Origin: Leptolinea sp964420995
GTDB lineage: Bacteria > Chloroflexota > Anaerolineae > Anaerolineales > Anaerolineaceae
DNA: 64,000 nucleotides
Assembly: GCA_964420995.1 (NCBI GenBank)
Contig: CAYQUX010000003.1
Span: 124,001-188,000 of the forward strand
Reading direction: 5' to 3'
This document shows, piece by piece, positions 9,330 to 18,916 of the stretch. The notes under the pieces are model-generated. The model worked only from the letters and a program-made list of their open reading frames with translations. It was not told the origin of the DNA and searched no databases. Each line of letters starts with the position of its first letter. Positions within the stretch are counted from its first letter, which is position 1. A program made the position numbers and the translations under genes.

Positions 9330-9335
9330 TATAAT
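9330..9335 (+). promoter_or_regulatory. Probable -10 box for the following glycosyltransferase
   Basis: TATAAT lies 38 bases before the ATG at 9374, directly after the terminator. No close match to a -35 box is seen at the proper spacing. Confidence 0.45.
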
Positions 9336-9373
9336 CGGTAAATCTTTTCACAAATACCGGAAAATACCATTGC

Positions 9374-11248
9374 ATGAGCAAACAAAGACTAATTGACGCG
9401 GGCTGGCAGGTGGGAACATTTTTGGCCGGCATCCTGATCACATGGCTGTTCCTGGCAATTCCCACACCACGGCAATTCGGCCTGTCATTTCGGTATGATT
9501 TCCTGCCGGTCATCGTTCCTCTTGCCCTCCTTGTTTTCCTGATTTTTCAGCTTCCCTCAAGGGTGTCCCGTCTTCTTCTTTTTGGAGTGATCTCAGCCAT
9601 CCTGGTCTTACCCATTGCCGGGCTATGGTTCAGTGGACAAAGTGAACAATACCTTCTCGGCGGAATCATTCCATTCAGTGACGCCCGCAGCTATTTCACC
9701 GATTCGCGTCGCCTTGCGGAAGGATTACCCTTCTACACCGGCGCGTCACGGCGCCCTTTGTTTACCGCCATGCTCTCTGGAATTCAATGGATCACCGGAC
9801 AGAATCTGTATGTCAGCGTTGCCGTGTTGACGGTGATCCTCGGCATGGCGTTGTACATGGCAATTGAAGAATTCAAAGGACATGAAGGTCCGGTCGCCGC
9901 TGCCGCCTTGCTGATTTTCCTCTTTTGTTATTCACGCCTGCTTCTGGGAAAAACCCTCAGTGAATTCGCGGGGTTACCTCTTGGTTGTCTGGCACTGATG
10001 CTCTTTTTACGTGGGATCAAGCAAAAGGCATTGAAGTATTTCCTGGCAGGATTGCTGTTGTTGAGTCTTGGTCTGAATGCCCGGGCTGGAGCCTTCTTCA
10101 TCCTGCCCCTAATCGCCATCTGGGTTGGATGGTTTTTTCGGAAATCCAACGTATTGCACTGGCGGTCACTAATTCTGGCCTGCGCGGCAATCATCATCGG
10201 CTTTGCCATCAATTCCGCGGCGTTTCGTTTGTTCTCTTCCGCTGAAAGCGTACCCTTTGGGAACTTTAGCAACACCATCTACGGATTGGCGCGCGGCGGA
10301 CTGGGTTGGACGCAAATTTTCACCGATTACCCCGAATCCTGGTACATGTCGGCAGAGGAACAGGCAGATTTTACCTACACCAAGACCATTGAGTTGATCA
10401 AACGCAAGCCCCAGAATCTGGTCAAAGGGATCACAAGTTCATATCAAACGTTCTTTTCTCTGGACGATTATTACGGCTCCATTGGCTGGTTTGGCGGACA
10501 GGGTCTGGTGGGCAATATCGCCCGCGTGGCTTTCTATCTGTTGCTAATCGTGGGGCTGGTTTTTTGCATTAAAGATTACAAAAAGCCAGAGCGATCTTTT
10601 CATTTCTTTGCGTTTCTGGGAATACTGCTTTCGATTCCCTTCGCCCCACCCATCGATTCAAACCGTATGCGGGTTTACGCCGCCACCATTCCTTTCTTCG
10701 CGGTTTTGCCCGCCCTCGGGTTGGCTTCCCTTTGCCAGTATATCCCGTGGAAAATCTTCAAAAATAAATCAGGGGAGCTTCAACCGCTCCCCCCAGTCAT
10801 GGCACTCGCCGCCGTTATGCTGCTGCTCATGACCATTGTCGCGTTCATTCCCTTTAAACTGGCCACCCGTCAGTCTGCGCCGGTTATGAATTGCGGCGCG
10901 GATCTTAAACCCGTTTCATTTCGCATCCTTCCGGGAAATCATCTGCGCATCATCGACCAGGATTCCGCTTCCATTGACAGCGTGCCACTGATCAGAGATA
11001 AATCATTCGATACACGCATACATAACCTGCCCAACTGGGAAACATACCCCCTGTTCTCGGAAGTGAAGCCCGGGCAGGTTATCCTGGTGGATATAGATCT
11101 CCAAACCGGCACCCCGATGATCCTGATCGCCGATTGGAATGAGGTCGATAATCGCGAAGGTATCCAAACCGTTTGTGGCCTTCCTTCGAAAGAGAGAGAT
11201 TTGATCGATTACAACGTTTACCATGCTGTGGAATACCTGCCGCGCTGA
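9374..11248 (+). CDS. Polytopic membrane protein, probable GT-C glycosyltransferase
   Basis: A 624-residue protein with about eleven or twelve hydrophobic segments in the first 480 residues and a soluble C-terminal domain of about 130 residues. The first large loop (SDARSYFTDSRRLAEGLPFY, near residue 105) and the following RRPLFT resemble the acidic loop of ArnT/RgtA-type GT-C enzymes. I infer transfer of a sugar from a polyprenyl-phosphate donor outside the membrane, but no substrate can be named. It is a standalone unit between a terminator and the exonuclease-helicase gene 18 bases downstream. Confidence 0.6.
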   Translation: MSKQRLIDAGWQVGTFLAGILITWLFLAIPTPRQFGLSFRYDFLPVIVPLALLVFLIFQLPSRVSRLLLFGVISAILVLPIAGLWFSGQSEQYLLGGIIPFSDARSYFTDSRRLAEGLPFYTGASRRPLFTAMLSGIQWITGQNLYVSVAVLTVILGMALYMAIEEFKGHEGPVAAAALLIFLFCYSRLLLGKTLSEFAGLPLGCLALMLFLRGIKQKALKYFLAGLLLLSLGLNARAGAFFILPLIAIWVGWFFRKSNVLHWRSLILACAAIIIGFAINSAAFRLFSSAESVPFGNFSNTIYGLARGGLGWTQIFTDYPESWYMSAEEQADFTYTKTIELIKRKPQNLVKGITSSYQTFFSLDDYYGSIGWFGGQGLVGNIARVAFYLLLIVGLVFCIKDYKKPERSFHFFAFLGILLSIPFAPPIDSNRMRVYAATIPFFAVLPALGLASLCQYIPWKIFKNKSGELQPLPPVMALAAVMLLLMTIVAFIPFKLATRQSAPVMNCGADLKPVSFRILPGNHLRIIDQDSASIDSVPLIRDKSFDTRIHNLPNWETYPLFSEVKPGQVILVDIDLQTGTPMILIADWNEVDNREGIQTVCGLPSKERDLIDYNVYHAVEYLPR

Positions 11249-11266
11249 GAAGACCCAAAAAACACC

Positions 11267-14065
11267 ATGACCTCCATCGTATCCCTTGATATTGAAACCA
11301 CCGGACTGGATCCGCAGAATGACGCCATCATCGAGATCGGCGCCGTTAAGTTTAATGGCAGCCGTATAGAAGCCGAGTATTCGCAATTGATCAACCCTGG
11401 CAGGCCTATCCCGCCGATGATCACGCAATTGACCGGTATCACCGATCAGATGGTCTTCAAGGAACCGCCCATCAAGGCGGTCATTCAGGAATTTGAGGAT
11501 TTTGTCGGTGATAGCCCTGTTCTGGGGCATAACGTGCGTTTTGACCTGAGTTTTCTGCGGCGGCAGCGCATCCTTGAGTATAACGACATCATCGACACGT
11601 ATGAACTGGCGGCTGTATTTCTCCCAACTGCAAGCCGGTATAACCTGGGCGCCCTTGGACAGTTATTATCCATTCCATTTCCGGCTACCCACCGCGCGCT
11701 GGATGACGCCCGCGCCACCCGGGGTGTCTATGAAAAGCTGATCCGCAAAGCAGCCGAACTACCCATTGATCTGCTGGCTGAACTGGTGCGCCAGGCAGAC
11801 CGCACGGATTGGATAGGCACATTTTCCCTTCAACAGGTTCTGCGTGCCCGTGCCAAAGAGCCGATTCAATCACGCAGGGTCTTGCATGTATCGTCTGGTC
11901 CACTCTTTGAAAAACCAGCCGGCAAGGTGACCATCAACGCGGAACCGGATTCTGGAACCACCCGTCTGGATGAAGATGAAATTGCCGCCATGTTGGAACA
12001 CGGCGGGCCATTTTCCAGATTTTTCTCGTCATATGAATTCCGCCCGCAGCAGGTTGAAATGCTTAAGGCGGTTACCCGTGCATTTTCCGATGGACAGCAT
12101 ATGCTGGTTGAAGCCGGGACCGGCACAGGCAAGTCTTTTGCCTACCTGGTACCGGCAGCCATGTGGGCATTGCACACTAATACGCGTGTGGTGATCTCCA
12201 CCAACACGATCAATTTGCAGGATCAATTGATCAACAAAGACATTCCCGACCTTCGGGAAGCTTTGAATGTCGATCTGCGCGCCGTGGTTCTAAAAGGCCG
12301 CTCCAATTACCTTTGCCCGCGCCGGCTTGAAATGCTGCGTCAACGTGGTCCGGAAACCGCGGAGGAAATGCGCGTCCTGGGGAAAGTATTGATCTGGTTG
12401 AATGAAGGCGGCACGGGGGACCGCAATGAAATCAACTTAAATCAAACCCCGGAGTGGGATGTGTGGATGCATATCTCCGCAGAAGACGAAGGCTGCAAGG
12501 CAGAAACCTGCCAGAACCGAATGGGCGGTGAATGTCCATTTTACCGGTCAAGGCAGGCGGCTGCCATTTCTCACCTTATTGTTGTTAATCACGCCCTGCT
12601 GCTTTCTGATGTGGCCGCGGGCAGCCGCATTCTGCCTGAATACAATTATTTGATCATTGACGAAGGCCATCACATGGAAGAAGCCACTACGGGCGCGCTG
12701 GCCTTTAAAGTTACCCAGTTCGATTTTGACCGGCTGATCCATGAACTGGGTGGATTGAATTCTGGATTGCTTGGCCGTTATCTCGTCCAATTCCAGGGAG
12801 TGCTGCAACCTTCTGATATGGCCGCGATGCAGGAAACTATCAGGCAGGTGTCAGACCTGGCTTTTAAAATAAACAGTCTGAACAACCAGTTCTTCAACTC
12901 GGTGGATGATTTTCTTACTGACCAACGTGAAGGCCGTCCAATGGGAACATACCCCCAGCAGGAGCGCATCCAGAATTCCACCCGCACATTGAACGCCTGG
13001 AACTATGTGGAGGAAGTCTGGTATGACGAGGGCGAGTTGATCAAGGAAATGCTTCAGTTGATCTCTGGCCTGATCCGCTCGGCAGGTGGTGATGAAGAGG
13101 ATACCAATGAAGAACTGCAGGACGTGACCGGCAGTCTGGCCACCCTCTCCACACGTTTCGCCGATATTTATAAAAACGTGAGTTGCCTGGTTTCCAAGCC
13201 GGACGAACTACAAATCTACTGGGTGGAAAAGCAACCCAATTCAAACCGTATCACCTTACAGATCGCACCGCTGCATATTGGGCCATTAATGGAAGAGCAC
13301 CTGTGGCACCAGAAAACCAGTGTGGTTTTGACTTCCGCCACGCTGACCGCGCATGGTGAGTTTGACTACCTTCGCAGCCGCCTTAACGCGGATGAAGCCG
13401 GAGAGTTATCACTTGGATCACCATTTGATTATGAAAACTCGGCTTTGTTGTATCTTATCAACGACATTCCTGAGATCACGGACGCGCACGGTTATCAACG
13501 TTCCATGGAATCGGGTCTCGTCCGGCTGGCCAAAGCCACCAATGGCCGCATGCTGGTTCTTTTCACTTCTTATGCCCAATTGAAAAAGACTTCCCAAAAC
13601 ATCGCGGCCGGTATGGCGGATGCCGGTATTCAGATTTACGAGCAGGGTGTCGGTGCTTCAGCCAACGCCCTGTTGGAGAACTTCCGCAGCGCGGAAAAAG
13701 CAGTGCTTTTGGGAACACGCGCCTTCTGGGAAGGTGTGGATATCCCCGGGGAGGCGCTGTCCGTCCTGGCCATCACGAAACTGCCCTTTGACGTTCCCTC
13801 CGACCCGATCATCGCGGCTCGTTCAGAAACATTTGACGATCCATTCAATGAATACTCCCTGCCAGAAGCCATATTGCGTTTTCGGCAGGGTTTTGGCCGG
13901 TTGATCCGAACCCAGTCTGACCGCGGCGTGGTCGCGGTCTTTGACAAACGGCTGCTCACCAAAAAATACGGCAAGCTTTTCCTTGAATCCATCCCGGAGT
14001 GCCACAAGGTCAATGGAACTCTCGCGGAACTTCCGCGTGCGGCCGCCCGCTGGTTGAACCTTTAG
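11267..14065 (+). CDS. dinG: DnaQ-type 3'-5' exonuclease fused to DinG-family helicase
   Basis: A 932-residue two-part enzyme as in Gram-positive DinG. Residues about 1-165 form a DEDD exonuclease: LDIETTGL (Exo I), HNVRFDLSFL (Exo II), HRALDDAR (Exo III). Residues about 250-932 form an XPD-like superfamily 2 helicase with EAGTGTGKS (Walker A), a DEGHH box, and late motifs ending in FRQGFGRLIR (motif VI). Four cysteines between Walker A and the DEGH box (CPRR, CKAETC, ECPF) are placed like an iron-sulfur cluster. B. subtilis-type DinG has been reported to lack helicase activity and act as a nuclease, so activity here is uncertain. Convergent with lysA, with one base between the stops. Confidence 0.9.
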   Translation: MTSIVSLDIETTGLDPQNDAIIEIGAVKFNGSRIEAEYSQLINPGRPIPPMITQLTGITDQMVFKEPPIKAVIQEFEDFVGDSPVLGHNVRFDLSFLRRQRILEYNDIIDTYELAAVFLPTASRYNLGALGQLLSIPFPATHRALDDARATRGVYEKLIRKAAELPIDLLAELVRQADRTDWIGTFSLQQVLRARAKEPIQSRRVLHVSSGPLFEKPAGKVTINAEPDSGTTRLDEDEIAAMLEHGGPFSRFFSSYEFRPQQVEMLKAVTRAFSDGQHMLVEAGTGTGKSFAYLVPAAMWALHTNTRVVISTNTINLQDQLINKDIPDLREALNVDLRAVVLKGRSNYLCPRRLEMLRQRGPETAEEMRVLGKVLIWLNEGGTGDRNEINLNQTPEWDVWMHISAEDEGCKAETCQNRMGGECPFYRSRQAAAISHLIVVNHALLLSDVAAGSRILPEYNYLIIDEGHHMEEATTGALAFKVTQFDFDRLIHELGGLNSGLLGRYLVQFQGVLQPSDMAAMQETIRQVSDLAFKINSLNNQFFNSVDDFLTDQREGRPMGTYPQQERIQNSTRTLNAWNYVEEVWYDEGELIKEMLQLISGLIRSAGGDEEDTNEELQDVTGSLATLSTRFADIYKNVSCLVSKPDELQIYWVEKQPNSNRITLQIAPLHIGPLMEEHLWHQKTSVVLTSATLTAHGEFDYLRSRLNADEAGELSLGSPFDYENSALLYLINDIPEITDAHGYQRSMESGLVRLAKATNGRMLVLFTSYAQLKKTSQNIAAGMADAGIQIYEQGVGASANALLENFRSAEKAVLLGTRAFWEGVDIPGEALSVLAITKLPFDVPSDPIIAARSETFDDPFNEYSLPEAILRFRQGFGRLIRTQSDRGVVAVFDKRLLTKKYGKLFLESIPECHKVNGTLAELPRAAARWLNL

Positions 14066-14066
14066 T

Positions 14067-15368
14067 TCAATCCCCCAGCCACCAGGCAGATTCACTGGCT
14101 TTTTCACGGTTTTGAAGTACCTCCACCCGCCCATCCTCCAGCCACAAAACGCACGGTCGATCAGCCAGGTTGTAATTGGAAGCCATGCTTATTTGATAGG
14201 CACCGCTTACCGGAATGGCAATAATGTCATCACGATCCAACCGGGGTAAATCAATCCGATGGATTAGCTCATCACCCGATTCACAAAACCGACCGGCCAG
14301 ACGGGTGGGGACCACAGGTCGTTTGGTTTTGTCACCCAGCAGTACCGCGGTATAGGGCGAGCCATACAATGCCGGCCGCGGGTTATCGGCCATACCACCA
14401 TCCACAGCCGCGATCCAATCTCCGTCAATGGATTGCTTGCATGCTCCCACCCTGTAAAGTGAAACCCCCGCGCGGGCTGCCAGCCAGCGGCCCGGTTCAA
14501 TGACCAGCGCGGGTAAAGGGGTATGCTTTCTGGCGCACCAATCCACCAGAACCGTGCTGATGGTGCGAATCCAATCTGTCACGTCTCCATCCGGTGAATC
14601 CTGGGTGTAAGGCACCCCCCATCCACCGCCGGGGCTGATTACTGGCGGATTCCAGCCAACCTCATAACACAATTGCATGACAGCCCGAATGGCTTCCGCG
14701 TAAGGCTGCGGTTCAAAGATTTGAGAACCGAGGTGTACATGTATCCCCGAGAGTTCCATATTCTTGCTACCGAGAGCTTCGGTGATTGCCTGCCCGGCTA
14801 ACCGATTTTCAATGGGGATGCCAAACTTGCTGACAGAATGGCCGGTTTGAACCGCCGTATGCGTGTGCGCGGCAATGGATGGATTGACACGCAACCAGAC
14901 TCGAGGTTTCCTTTTCGCGTCAGCACAGATGGAATCAAGATGATGAAGTTCATCAAGGCTGTCGACGACAATCGATTCAACCTCATTCTGAACAGCCATT
15001 TCTACTTCGGCTATGGATTTATTATTTCCATGCAGGTGGATGCGGTCAGGGCTGAACCCGGCTTTCAGGGCGATTTCAAATTCCCCGCATGAAACAACAT
15101 CAATGGATGCGCCCAGCCCGGCCATTTTCCGGGCAAATTTCAACGAAAGGTATGCTTTTGAGGCGTAAGCGATGCGCGATGATTCCGGGTAGTAATGATC
15201 CAGAAGTACCCGCAATCGGTTGTAATTACCTCTGATCGTGGCGGCGTCATACAGATACAAAGGTGTGCCAAATTCATCCACCAGGTTGTGCAGGTCCACA
15301 CCACCAATACGGATGGGTGAATCATCATCCATTTCACAGGAGACAGGGAACAATTCGGCGAGTTTCAT
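14067..15368 (-). CDS. lysA: Diaminopimelate decarboxylase
   Basis: A PLP enzyme that makes L-lysine from meso-diaminopimelate. The ATG at 15368 is chosen because longer readings would run into the end of the regulator gene; the product is then 433 residues, normal for LysA. Visible motifs: YASKA (PLP lysine), HLHGNNKS, HVHLGSQI, SPGGGWGVPY (phosphate-binding glycines), EPGRWL, and the active-site CESGDEL. It begins 22 bases after the response regulator and is probably read from the same message, so lysine synthesis may be tied to this two-component operon. Confidence 0.92.
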   Translation of the reverse strand: MKLAELFPVSCEMDDDSPIRIGGVDLHNLVDEFGTPLYLYDAATIRGNYNRLRVLLDHYYPESSRIAYASKAYLSLKFARKMAGLGASIDVVSCGEFEIALKAGFSPDRIHLHGNNKSIAEVEMAVQNEVESIVVDSLDELHHLDSICADAKRKPRVWLRVNPSIAAHTHTAVQTGHSVSKFGIPIENRLAGQAITEALGSKNMELSGIHVHLGSQIFEPQPYAEAIRAVMQLCYEVGWNPPVISPGGGWGVPYTQDSPDGDVTDWIRTISTVLVDWCARKHTPLPALVIEPGRWLAARAGVSLYRVGACKQSIDGDWIAAVDGGMADNPRPALYGSPYTAVLLGDKTKRPVVPTRLAGRFCESGDELIHRIDLPRLDRDDIIAIPVSGAYQISMASNYNLADRPCVLWLEDGRVEVLQNREKASESAWWLGD

Positions 15369-15390
15369 TAAGCGTGCCTGCTTCCCTGGC

Positions 15391-16485
15391 TCACATTTTT
15401 CCCGGTGCTTTGGCGGCCGCCGCGGAGCGGGTATGCACATCCAATTTCTCAAATACGGACTTAAGGTGCCGTTTGACCGTGTTGGTGGTGATGAACAGTT
15501 TCTCCGCGATTTCCTTGTTCGTTTTGCCTTCGGCCAGAAGGTCGAATACTTCTCTTTCTCTATCTGTCAGTACTTTCAATTCATTACCGTTCGATTGAAA
15601 TTCGGCTGCTTCTTCCACGATCTTCAAGAATGTCGCGCGATCGAATGCCTGCTTTTCAAGATACGCGAAGATGGATTCTTCCGCGTAAGCCCGCCGAATT
15701 TCATCCGGTGAACCGACACCACTCACAACTATGGTAGGTACCCCGCTGAAGCGTGTATTTGACAGCAGTTGATAGCCTTCCAGATCTTCACTGGCAACAT
15801 GCTGATCCCACGCGTTGGAAATGGAACCATCGAGAAGAAGATCGACCACGGCAAGGGAGATGCGTTCACGGCGCAGGTAACCAAGGCCTTCACCAAAACT
15901 GGCGCATACCCTTACCTGGTAACCGGCATCGGATAACAGCTCTTCGATAATGCTCCGCCAACCGGCATCATCTTCAACCACGAGGGCTTTTCCACGTGTT
16001 GAATCACACCGGATGGTCGCCTCACTTTTTTTGACGCGCCTGGCCGGTTCAACCTTCTCGTCACGTCCCGGCTCATTCAAGCCCGCGGGTGGAGAGCTGG
16101 CCAGGGCGCGTGAAATCATCTCTCGGAATTGGCCGCGATTAAAGCTCTCTTTTCGAAGGAAAGTAAACGCGCCGTAATCAGTAAGCGCCGTAACAGCCAG
16201 TTCCACGGTGGCAAATCCGGTCAGCAGGATAGTCCGGCAATTTGGATCCAGACGGCGCACAGAATCAAGCACACGCAGACCATCGAAATTGTTATGGTCA
16301 TTGGGAGATAACGACAGGTCAACAATGGCCAGACGATGCGGCCGGGCTTTCAATTCAAAAATGGCGTCATCCAGGTTACTGGTCGTCGTGACTTGAAGAT
16401 CACAATCCGTTAATATCTCTGACAGAATTTGCTGCCAGGAACGATCATCTTCGACAACCAGCGCGTTCAGGTTAATGGGGTTCAT
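15391..16485 (-). CDS. Response regulator with two receiver domains and a LuxR-type DNA-binding domain
   Basis: A 364-residue regulator with REC-REC-HTH order. Receiver 1 (about 7-125) has VVEDD, phospho-acceptor in AIVDLSL, and RKESF; receiver 2 (about 165-290) has VVEDDAGW, AVVDLLLDGS, and EKQAF. The C-terminal 65 residues are a NarL/LuxR HTH (LTDREREVFDLLAEGKTNKEIA). Both receivers keep the acidic pocket, the Asp and the Lys, so both could be phosphorylated. Its start overlaps the kinase stop by four bases. Tandem receivers before one output domain suggest integration of two phosphorylation inputs; targets are unknown. Confidence 0.9.
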   Translation of the reverse strand: MNPINLNALVVEDDRSWQQILSEILTDCDLQVTTTSNLDDAIFELKARPHRLAIVDLSLSPNDHNNFDGLRVLDSVRRLDPNCRTILLTGFATVELAVTALTDYGAFTFLRKESFNRGQFREMISRALASSPPAGLNEPGRDEKVEPARRVKKSEATIRCDSTRGKALVVEDDAGWRSIIEELLSDAGYQVRVCASFGEGLGYLRRERISLAVVDLLLDGSISNAWDQHVASEDLEGYQLLSNTRFSGVPTIVVSGVGSPDEIRRAYAEESIFAYLEKQAFDRATFLKIVEEAAEFQSNGNELKVLTDREREVFDLLAEGKTNKEIAEKLFITTNTVKRHLKSVFEKLDVHTRSAAAAKAPGKM

Positions 16486-18737
16486 ACGATATCCCTGACC
16501 CTGGGAAGGCGCAGGCGGAATGTCGTCCCGGTTTTTCCATCGCTTTCAACCGTTATGGAACCGCCCAGACGGGTCATCAGTGTTTTGACCCACCACAGAC
16601 CAAAGCCGAGTTTCCCCGGCCGCTGGCTGGCCCTGCCCGAGTAATTCAATTCAAAAATTCTGTCATGCAGGTCCTGTGAAATTCCGGGGCCATTATCACT
16701 GATGGTGATTTCTACCCATTTTTCGCGCGAAATCCCCGTGATGGATATGGTGCCGTTACCCTGCATGGCGTCGGCTGCGTTTTCTATCAAATTCGTGAAA
16801 ACAAATGTCAGGCTCTGTCCACCGGCTGTCACCAATGGGAGATGTGCCAGCCCATCCATGTGTACATTGATACCCGGCGGTAGGTTGGCGGCGTGAAGCG
16901 CCTCGTTTATCCGTCCTTCAATGACCACAGGCTCGAGGCGGATGGGTCGCAGGTGCGACAGGTTATCACGCACCGTCTGCATGGCTTCCATGGCACAGCG
17001 CTCGATCTCCACCAGGTTATTGGCCAGGTAGGCATCCGATTTCAAAGCCGGGGCGCTTTTGTCTTGAATACTCTGCACCCGGACTGGTATGGTGCCTACC
17101 TTGTTATTCAAATGATGAAGCAGGTTGGAGGCGATATCTCCCACAGCAGCAAATGTTTCGGCAACTGAACGCTGTTCCTGAGCGGAGCGTAATGCCTGTT
17201 GCCGGCTTTCGTTCTGTATGGCTAAAACGGCGTAATGAGACAGAAATGTAAGCACTTTCATATCCCAGTCCGATTCGGCAAACCGTCCGGGTTCCAGCTC
17301 TGAACTGTAGACACCGATCGCGCCAGGCGGCAGCTCTTCTTCACCGGTCATAAATGGCACGATTAACGCTCGCGCCCAGTTCTGCGACCTGGCCAGGTCC
17401 TGCCGATGAAACCGCGGGTCAGTCCGCACGTCATCCGCCACCACCGGTTCACGCCGCAATATGGCCTGTCCGGTCAGGCTGCCTTCAAGCGGCATAGTCT
17501 CGCCATGCAAGTATCCACCGCAGGAGGATTGAAGCACCAGTTCCTTATCATGCCTTAACCACAGAGCGCTCACAGACGCGTTTAACAAATCGCATGCCAG
17601 CGACGTCAATTGGTCCAGCACATTCTGGCATGGCTCAGAGATTATCAACCGGGCGACTTCCTGCAAGGCGTCCAACAGGCGGACTTCCTGAATGGCGGTT
17701 ACCGCGAAGGTAGCCAGGGTTTGCAATATGTGGCTGTGGTTCTCATCAAACGCGCCAATTTCAGGACTTTCCAGGTTTAGAACCCCTTCCAATCGACCGC
17801 TGGCATTGATCAATGGTACAGCCAATTCGGATCGCATAAGCATTCCGGAATCCAGTGGATAGTAGATTTTCGACCAGGTTTCTGACTGCAGGTCAGCGAT
17901 AAGGATGGGCTGCCGGCTTCGCGCGACATACGCCATCACGCTGTTGGAATTCAACGGTAAGACCTCAGTCCGTGGTCCGGTCATCCCATTACCAGCGAAA
18001 GCGCGGGTGATGAGGTTCTTCCCGTCTCGATCCAGCAGTCGGAATATCCCATAATGCCCGCCTGTCATATCCAGAGCCAGTTGCAGGATTGCTTCAAGGG
18101 TTTCTTCCAGTTTCAACCGGGATGAGATCAGCATACTGGCCCGGTTGAGTTGGTTTAACTCATCTTCCTTTCGTTCCAGGTTTTGCTTCATACTTGCCAG
18201 ACGGCGTGTATGGTAGATGGCCATGGCTGCCTGGTGGACGAAATTTTCCAGCATGAGCAATTCCAGGCGTGAAAATCGTCGATCCTCATACAGATATAAA
18301 TACAGAACGCCGACGACCTGTTCGGTGATAATCAAAGGGAAACAGCCGACAGATTTAACTCCCAATCGGGTATAAAAGGGATGAACATGGTTGTCGGGTT
18401 CTTCATATGAGAGAACACGCTCCCGTCTTTTGACGGCTCTTGCTCCCATCCCGTCCGGACGAGGCAGGTCATCGATATGATCGACCAGCTCTGCTGTCTG
18501 AATCCCTTCAGGGCCAACGGAAACCCGCGATCCGACCTCAAACCTTGAGCTGATTTCATCGTAAATATAGATCATCGCGGAAGATCCTGGGATCACCCGA
18601 ATGGCGCTCTCCGCGATCAACCGCAAACTGTCTGCACTGCTGATCACATCCTCGCTGCCAATGCGGTTGATCGTTCCGCTGATCTGGTTCAGACTTTCCA
18701 ATGCTTCCAGCAAGCGTGTGTCCGCATCATTGGGCAT
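16482..18737 (-). CDS. Cytoplasmic GAF-domain sensor histidine kinase
   Basis: Start placed at ATG 18737 because AGGA precedes it by seven bases; ATG codons at 18758 and 18785 are alternatives, and anything upstream of 18825 would begin inside a GC-rich hairpin. About 751 residues, no membrane segment. Three GAF-like sensor domains (about 20-180, 200-345, 360-510) are followed by a dimerisation helix with HHLNNK, an N-box (NLIENAADAM), G1 (DNGPGIS), and a GFGLWWVK G2 region. GAF domains usually bind small ligands or sense light/redox; none can be named here. It phosphorylates, presumably, the double-receiver regulator that overlaps it. Confidence 0.85.
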   Translation of the reverse strand: MPNDADTRLLEALESLNQISGTINRIGSEDVISSADSLRLIAESAIRVIPGSSAMIYIYDEISSRFEVGSRVSVGPEGIQTAELVDHIDDLPRPDGMGARAVKRRERVLSYEEPDNHVHPFYTRLGVKSVGCFPLIITEQVVGVLYLYLYEDRRFSRLELLMLENFVHQAAMAIYHTRRLASMKQNLERKEDELNQLNRASMLISSRLKLEETLEAILQLALDMTGGHYGIFRLLDRDGKNLITRAFAGNGMTGPRTEVLPLNSNSVMAYVARSRQPILIADLQSETWSKIYYPLDSGMLMRSELAVPLINASGRLEGVLNLESPEIGAFDENHSHILQTLATFAVTAIQEVRLLDALQEVARLIISEPCQNVLDQLTSLACDLLNASVSALWLRHDKELVLQSSCGGYLHGETMPLEGSLTGQAILRREPVVADDVRTDPRFHRQDLARSQNWARALIVPFMTGEEELPPGAIGVYSSELEPGRFAESDWDMKVLTFLSHYAVLAIQNESRQQALRSAQEQRSVAETFAAVGDIASNLLHHLNNKVGTIPVRVQSIQDKSAPALKSDAYLANNLVEIERCAMEAMQTVRDNLSHLRPIRLEPVVIEGRINEALHAANLPPGINVHMDGLAHLPLVTAGGQSLTFVFTNLIENAADAMQGNGTISITGISREKWVEITISDNGPGISQDLHDRIFELNYSGRASQRPGKLGFGLWWVKTLMTRLGGSITVESDGKTGTTFRLRLPRVRDIV

Positions 18738-18824
18738 GCCATTTTCCTGAATAGTCATATATGTCTGCCTGATGTCATTTTTCATTCTAACATGCCCGAT
18801 AATTAAAAATATAAATAATAAGTT

Positions 18825-18880
18825 GACCGCCGGCCGCTGATGGCATCCCAATACTGGTCAGCGGTCAGTTGCCGGCGGTC
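18825..18880 (-). terminator. GC-rich two-part hairpin downstream of glnA, probable terminator
   Basis: GACCGCCGGC (18825-18834) pairs with GCCGGCGGTC (18871-18880), and CGCTGA (18835-18840) with TCAGCG (18858-18863), leaving a 7-base bulge. Read on the minus strand after glnA, it is followed by an AT-rich tract without a pure T run, so termination is likely but not certain. Confidence 0.6.
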
Positions 18881-18916
18881 TCTATGAGGAAGAAATACCG
18901 TTCCGGTTAAAGGATT

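Noticed and set aside
12100..12300. Phage or plasmid helicase instead of chromosomal DinG
   Set aside because: Domain order and full motif set match the bacterial DnaQ-DinG fusion and neighbours are housekeeping genes.
15369..15452. Longer start for lysA
   Set aside because: Would extend into the 3' part of the response regulator gene; residues added do not look like LysA and ATG 15368 gives the usual length.
18738..18851. Longer start for the histidine kinase
   Set aside because: Would begin inside the GC-rich hairpin and run through AT-rich non-coding-like sequence; better ribosome site lies before 18737.
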